From positions 1 through 8,636 of the forward strand of contig JALNYY010000165.1 of the NCBI GenBank assembly GCA_023229605.1: a stretch of 8,636 nucleotides of DNA, given 5' to 3'. The translations under genes were made by a program, and so were the position numbers. Source of the stretch: Methylobacter sp. Its GTDB lineage: Bacteria > Pseudomonadota > Gammaproteobacteria > Methylococcales > Methylomonadaceae. The notes under the pieces were generated by a model, which did not search any database, had not been told where the DNA came from, and was given only the letters and a program-made list of their open reading frames with translations. How positions within the stretch are numbered: the first letter of the stretch is position 1; each line of letters starts with the position of its first letter. Shown in pieces: positions 4,698-8,636 of this stretch.

Positions 4698-6902
4698 ATG
4701 CCTTATTTATTCCCAACCAAACTTCTTTTTCTCGCAGTCCTTATGTCCTTCATGCTTGGCTCGGTTGCACGCTCAGATGAATTGACCCTCCCCCTTTACA
4801 AAATCGCCCCCATCTTTAAGGCGGTCAACCTGAGCTGCATTTCCGGCGAATTCAACTTGGAAATACCTGTCCCAAAACGCTGGACTATCAAAAGGGCGGT
4901 GTTGCGCTTCGGCTACATCAATTCCTCGGCACTGCTGAAACAAAACTCTCAACTGGTTGTTTCGCTTAACGGAAACCCTTTGGCACAGCTTAAACTCGAT
5001 CCCCTGGCGCCCAACGGCTACGCCGAGGTGGAGCTACCCGGAGCCATGCTGGCTTCAGGGTACAACACCTTGAACTTCAGGGTAAACCAACACTACACCC
5101 TGAATTGCGAGACGCCCTGCGCGCCTGAACTGTGGACGACTCTGAAGCTGGAAGATGCTCTGATTTCCTTCGAATACGAACTGGATCCCGTTCCCCTGAA
5201 ACTTTCTGCGCTGGCCGGGTTGATCTTCGACCCCGTAACCATACCTGAAGCCCACCTGCACTTAATCACCGACAAACTCACCGAAGACGCGATGACATCG
5301 GCAGGCGTCGTGGCCTCCGGCGCGGCCGAACGCTTTGATTACCGTAAGACGGTGTTTTCACTGTCGAATCAGGTACAAGCAGGGGTCGACAATATCCTGG
5401 TGGGCGAAAAAAATTTCGTAGAAGGTTTTTTGAAAACCATTGGCGTGAACATGCACGTCGAAAAACCGATGCTTAAAGTCCTGCACCTTCCTGTCAAACA
5501 GGATGACGGAAGCCTAGTCTCCGATGACCGCCATGTGTTGCTGGTTGTCACCGGACGTGATGCCGACGAAATCAAACTGGCGGCGGAAACCATGAGCATC
5601 ATGTCCATCCCTTTCCCCGACGGCGATGAGATGGAAGTCAGCGAATTTGTCCTGCCCGAAATCAGCCTTTACGAAGGCAAGCAGATGTTGGTGACCGACG
5701 AAAACTACCCGTTTAAAAAACTGGACTACGCTAGCCACACGTTCAATGGCCTGAACCCAAGCCCGGAAAACATCATTTTCCGCCTGCCGCCCGACTTTTT
5801 TATCAAACCCAACCAGAACGCCACCATATCACTGGATTTTTCCTATGGCGCAGGCATGAAGACCGATTCGGTGCTGAATATTTTGCTCAACGGCCAGTTT
5901 GTTTCGACCGCCCGCCTGGACAACCAAAATGGCGGCGTCATCACCGGATACCGTGTCGGCATCCCCACCTTCCTGTTCAAGCCCGGTACCAATGTGCTTA
6001 CCTTCCACCCCCAAATGACGCCGTTGTACGGTGAGAAATGCCATTTCCTGCAAACCGGCAACCTGCAACTGACCCTGTTCGATTCGTCGCACTTGGAATT
6101 CCCACCAATGCCCCACCGTATTGAGCTGCCCAGGCTCGACCTGTTGCCGCTCAACGGCTTTCCTTACACACGCTGGCCGGATGGCTACGAAACCGAGATT
6201 ATCTTGAGCGAAGCCAACCAAGCCAACGCCACGGCCGCACTTAACATCATCAGCATGATTACCCAGAAAAACGGTTATCCGTTATTCGGGATTAAGGTGG
6301 GCATCGATCCTACCGAGAAATGGGATAAGGAGATCATTCTAGTCGGCAAAATGGACACAGTCCCGGCTGAATATTACGAAAACGCCCCACTTAAGTTAGG
6401 CAAGACCAGCAAGGTGCCTTACCCCCTTTATCAAGACTGGGATGCCCAGGCCTCCATGTCCTGGAGCCGGCAAACCAGCAACCTGAACAGCGACAAAGGC
6501 ATCGTCATGCAATTTGCGTCGCCCTTTAAGGCGGGGCGCACGGCAACCCTGTTCACAGCTTACAGCGATGAAGGTATTGAACGTCTAGGCCGTGCCATCC
6601 TTGAACCCGAGGTGCAAAACGGCATGAAAGGCGACTTGGTGTTCGTGGATTATATCGTTGATAAATTCAAACAAATCAAATTCGGTGATGGGGCAGGCTT
6701 CAAAGTCACGTCCCTGCGGGCAGGCACCAGTTTCGTCACCGGCGAGGGCGGCGAAATATCGGCTTTCAATTACTATTTGTCGTCCAACCCTTGGCTATAT
6801 TGGCTTCTGCTTATCGCCGTACTGTTGGCCATTTCCGCTATCACTTATGTTATCCTGAGACGATTGAGAAAGAAGAGGCTTACCCACAATGCATCTGAAT
6901 AA
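4698..6902 (+). CDS. bcsB: Cellulose synthase periplasmic subunit BcsB
   Basis: BcsB forms the periplasmic part of the inner-membrane cellulose synthase; it holds BcsA active and guides the emerging glucan. The 734 residues are slightly shorter than E. coli BcsB. The layout fits: signal peptide (about 1-26), first carbohydrate-binding domain (about 30-160, with SLNG and Cys137/Cys141 in CETPCAPELW), first flavodoxin-like domain (about 165-320), second binding domain (about 340-470, with RLPPDFF, LLNGQFV and Cys448), second flavodoxin-like domain (about 485-690), and a C-terminal membrane helix (about 699-720) ending in RRLRKKR. Domain limits are estimates by analogy with the known BcsB fold. 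The start has only a weak GGGTGA about 13 bases upstream. It overlaps bcsZ by 14 bases. No bcsA precedes it, which is unusual. Confidence 0.92.
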   Translation: MPYLFPTKLLFLAVLMSFMLGSVARSDELTLPLYKIAPIFKAVNLSCISGEFNLEIPVPKRWTIKRAVLRFGYINSSALLKQNSQLVVSLNGNPLAQLKLDPLAPNGYAEVELPGAMLASGYNTLNFRVNQHYTLNCETPCAPELWTTLKLEDALISFEYELDPVPLKLSALAGLIFDPVTIPEAHLHLITDKLTEDAMTSAGVVASGAAERFDYRKTVFSLSNQVQAGVDNILVGEKNFVEGFLKTIGVNMHVEKPMLKVLHLPVKQDDGSLVSDDRHVLLVVTGRDADEIKLAAETMSIMSIPFPDGDEMEVSEFVLPEISLYEGKQMLVTDENYPFKKLDYASHTFNGLNPSPENIIFRLPPDFFIKPNQNATISLDFSYGAGMKTDSVLNILLNGQFVSTARLDNQNGGVITGYRVGIPTFLFKPGTNVLTFHPQMTPLYGEKCHFLQTGNLQLTLFDSSHLEFPPMPHRIELPRLDLLPLNGFPYTRWPDGYETEIILSEANQANATAALNIISMITQKNGYPLFGIKVGIDPTEKWDKEIILVGKMDTVPAEYYENAPLKLGKTSKVPYPLYQDWDAQASMSWSRQTSNLNSDKGIVMQFASPFKAGRTATLFTAYSDEGIERLGRAILEPEVQNGMKGDLVFVDYIVDKFKQIKFGDGAGFKVTSLRAGTSFVTGEGGEISAFNYYLSSNPWLYWLLLIAVLLAISAITYVILRRLRKKRLTHNASE

Positions 6903-7995
6903 GTTTTTGGGAAACAACCCTATCCCGCGCATTTTGACCCGGCACCGCCACGGTATCCGGCTTCGCCTATTTGTCCCATTCCTGCTCTGCCTGCTTACAT
7001 TCGGTCAGCAGCCCTTGGCCGCCGCCCCTCCATCCGAAGCGGAAGAGTGGAAATATTTTGTGGCACATTTCATCAGCGGCGACGGACGGGTGATCGACCC
7101 AATCCAGAACGCCATGAGCCATTCCGAAGGACAGGGCTACGGCATGTTGCTGGCCGTGCATTTTCAGGACAAAGCCCTATTCGACAAATTGCTGCAATGG
7201 ACTACCGACAATTTGCAAGTGCGCCGCGATGGGCTCAGCGCCTGGGGGTGGGGCAAACGGCCAAACGACGAATGGAACGCCATCGACTACAACAACGCTA
7301 CGGACGGCGATGTTTTGATCGCCTACGCGCTGATCCGCGCCGGACAGAAATGGGACCAAAAAGAATATACCCAACGGGCCGCCGTAATCGTGCAAAGCTT
7401 ACGCACCCATCTGGCGGTAAACCAGAACAACCGTACTTACCTGCTTTCCGGCTACTACGGTTTTGCCGATAACAAAGGCTTGGTGCTGAACCCTTCTTAC
7501 CAGCTCCTTACTGCCTACCAAGCCTTCACCGACCTTGACGACCGCCGTTTTTGGGAGAAAATCAGCCTGGACGCCTTGCACTTGCTGGACGAAGCCGACA
7601 AAAACCCGAACCAATTACCGGCAGATTGGGTGCTCGCCGAACCAAACGGCGACATAAAAATTTACCAGGCCAAGAGCCCGCTCTTTAGCTATGAAGCCAT
7701 CCGGGTGCTTTTATATCTGGCCTGGGCAAAACTGCCCCAGCCTGACGGGGTGAAAACCACCCTTGATTATTACCAAAAACACGGCAGTATCCCGGAATGG
7801 TTCGATTTGACCAAAGATAAAACCGCCAGCGAGGCTGCCCCGGCCGGTTTTTATGCCATTTTTGCCCGCGCGGCGGAGCAACTTGGCAACACAGATCTGG
7901 CAACCCGCCTTAAACAAGAAGCCGGACGACGCTTACAAAACGAACCCGACGCCTATTATTCCCACGTCCTCTACCTGCTTGCCGGTGTTGACTAA
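6889..7995 (+). CDS. bcsZ: Endo-beta-1,4-glucanase, GH8 family (BcsZ)
   Basis: BcsZ is a periplasmic cellulase made with cellulose synthase; it trims or releases glucan chains and is needed for normal cellulose export in studied species. The 368-residue protein aligns throughout with E. coli BcsZ: GDGRVIDP, SHSEGQGYGM with the catalytic acid Glu80, AWGWGK, NNATDGD with Asp139 of the -1 subsite, GFADN, LNPSY, DWV and DAYYSHVLYLL. At the general-base position, where E. coli has SYDAIRV (Asp243), this protein has SYEAIRV with Glu269. The signal sequence has a long basic n-region, a hydrophobic stretch near 27-39 and a likely cut after LAAA (about 46). No twin arginine is present. The ATG has GAAGAGG ten bases upstream inside bcsB; translation is probably coupled. 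Confidence 0.93.
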   Translation: MHLNKFLGNNPIPRILTRHRHGIRLRLFVPFLLCLLTFGQQPLAAAPPSEAEEWKYFVAHFISGDGRVIDPIQNAMSHSEGQGYGMLLAVHFQDKALFDKLLQWTTDNLQVRRDGLSAWGWGKRPNDEWNAIDYNNATDGDVLIAYALIRAGQKWDQKEYTQRAAVIVQSLRTHLAVNQNNRTYLLSGYYGFADNKGLVLNPSYQLLTAYQAFTDLDDRRFWEKISLDALHLLDEADKNPNQLPADWVLAEPNGDIKIYQAKSPLFSYEAIRVLLYLAWAKLPQPDGVKTTLDYYQKHGSIPEWFDLTKDKTASEAAPAGFYAIFARAAEQLGNTDLATRLKQEAGRRLQNEPDAYYSHVLYLLAGVD

Positions 7996-8013
7996 TTGGT
8001 TCCAGGCCGGACT

Positions 8014-8636
8014 ATGCGCCCCGGGTTGCTAACCGGCGCTTTCATGCTGCTGGGCTGGACGGCGCTTTCCGTTGCAAACCCGCCGCCATTCGTCCTACCC
8101 CCGGCGCAACTGACCGCTCCCCTTTACTTCTACACCTTGCAAATCGCGCAGGAAAGTGACTTGGCCACCTTGGAAAAATCGGTGGGCTCTTTCAGCAGGC
8201 TGGTCACTTTTAGGAGCCGCATTGTCAAAGAAGGGGACAGCTATGCCATCCGGATCGGCAAATCGCTCCACAGCGATGAGCTTGAAGCCCTGGTACCCAG
8301 CCTGAAATCGGTTGGGTTTTGGACTGCCGGCGTGCTTTACTTGGAAACAGACAAGGAAGAAGTCGTGTACACCATCAACCCTGAGCTACCGGAATCCATA
8401 AACCAACCGCAGTTCCAAACCCATCTGCTGCAAGCACGGCAAGACAAGCTGCCGGTAGTGTCCCGGCGCATGACCGAACTTTTTCCTAGGGAAGCCGAAC
8501 TCTCTCGGTTGGCCCGCCTAAATAAAGCCATGGACAAGGATCTACCGGAAGAAGGCGATGCACTTATAAGCCGGGCTTGGGAAGCATACCGCCATGGCTC
8601 ACTGACGACCGCCTGCGAACTGTTTGAGCGCGCGCA
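8014..8636 (+). CDS. Secreted SPOR-like/TPR protein, probable BcsC-type exporter, 5' part
   Basis: The frame from ATG 8014 is open to the window edge, giving 207 residues of an incomplete protein. Residues 1-22 (MRPGLLTGAFMLLGWTALSV) are a signal peptide. Residues 38-111 look like a SPOR domain, a fold that binds denuded peptidoglycan: YTLQIA, a middle segment, then DSYAIRIGKSLHSDELEALV and SVGF. From about 181, RAWEAYRHGSLTTACELFERA fits a TPR helix pair. TPR repeats followed by an outer-membrane barrel define BcsC, and BcsC is the expected partner of BcsB and BcsZ, so this is likely the cellulose exporter; an N-terminal SPOR-like domain is not a standard part of it. It starts 18 bases after bcsZ, in the same frame, with only a weak AGG as ribosome site. 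A separate SPOR-TPR accessory protein is the alternative. Confidence 0.75.
   Translation, partial: MRPGLLTGAFMLLGWTALSVANPPPFVLPPAQLTAPLYFYTLQIAQESDLATLEKSVGSFSRLVTFRSRIVKEGDSYAIRIGKSLHSDELEALVPSLKSVGFWTAGVLYLETDKEEVVYTINPELPESINQPQFQTHLLQARQDKLPVVSRRMTELFPREAELSRLARLNKAMDKDLPEEGDALISRAWEAYRHGSLTTACELFERA

Noticed and set aside
7047..7472. 141-codon + strand ORF in another frame of bcsZ
   Set aside because: Arg/Pro-rich out-of-frame translation of the GH8 gene, which has full motif support in its own frame.
7993..8016. bcsZ and the downstream SPOR/TPR gene share one frame, separated only by TAA; possible read-through fusion
   Set aside because: The downstream ORF starts with its own signal peptide, so a fusion would place a signal sequence mid-protein; two separate genes is simpler.

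Overview
The window looks like chromosomal DNA from a gammaproteobacterium of roughly 50% GC. A methanotroph-type (Methylococcales-like) host is my best guess. This is inferred from the protein flavour of the ilv genes, a DUF2797 neighbour and the style of the intergenic repeats; no methanotrophy gene is present to prove it. All recognised genes lie on the + strand.

Region 1 (1-125) is the C-terminal end of a DUF2797-family protein cut by the window edge. Region 2 (126-450) is a 325-base leader in front of the isoleucine/valine operon. It holds a long inverted repeat, a candidate promoter, a possible 31-codon leader ORF with a good ribosome binding site, and a weak hairpin followed by a T-run.

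Region 3 (451-3748) is ilvB-ilvN-ilvC: acetolactate synthase large and small subunits, overlapping by one base, then ketol-acid reductoisomerase. These are the first two steps shared by valine, leucine and isoleucine synthesis. A 12-bp imperfect hairpin straddles the ilvN/ilvC junction. ilvC is followed by a perfect 15-bp stem-loop and then a strong rho-independent terminator.

Region 4 (3749-4697) is 949 bases without a convincing gene. It contains two related REP-like modules sharing GAGCAATTGCCG, a separate palindrome-rich dispersed-repeat element, some orphan promoter-like boxes, and, near its right end, a TATAAT box overlapped by a perfect 12-base palindrome.

Region 5 (4698-8636) is the start of a cellulose-synthase-type operon: bcsB (periplasmic, inner-membrane-anchored subunit), bcsZ (GH8 endoglucanase, overlapping bcsB by 14 bases) and the beginning of a secreted protein with a SPOR-like domain followed by a TPR, probably the BcsC-like outer-membrane exporter. 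No bcsA catalytic subunit is present beside bcsB. The BcsZ homologue carries Glu where the family's general-base Asp is expected. The most interesting points are this substitution, the SPOR-TPR architecture, the missing bcsA and the layered repeat island upstream.
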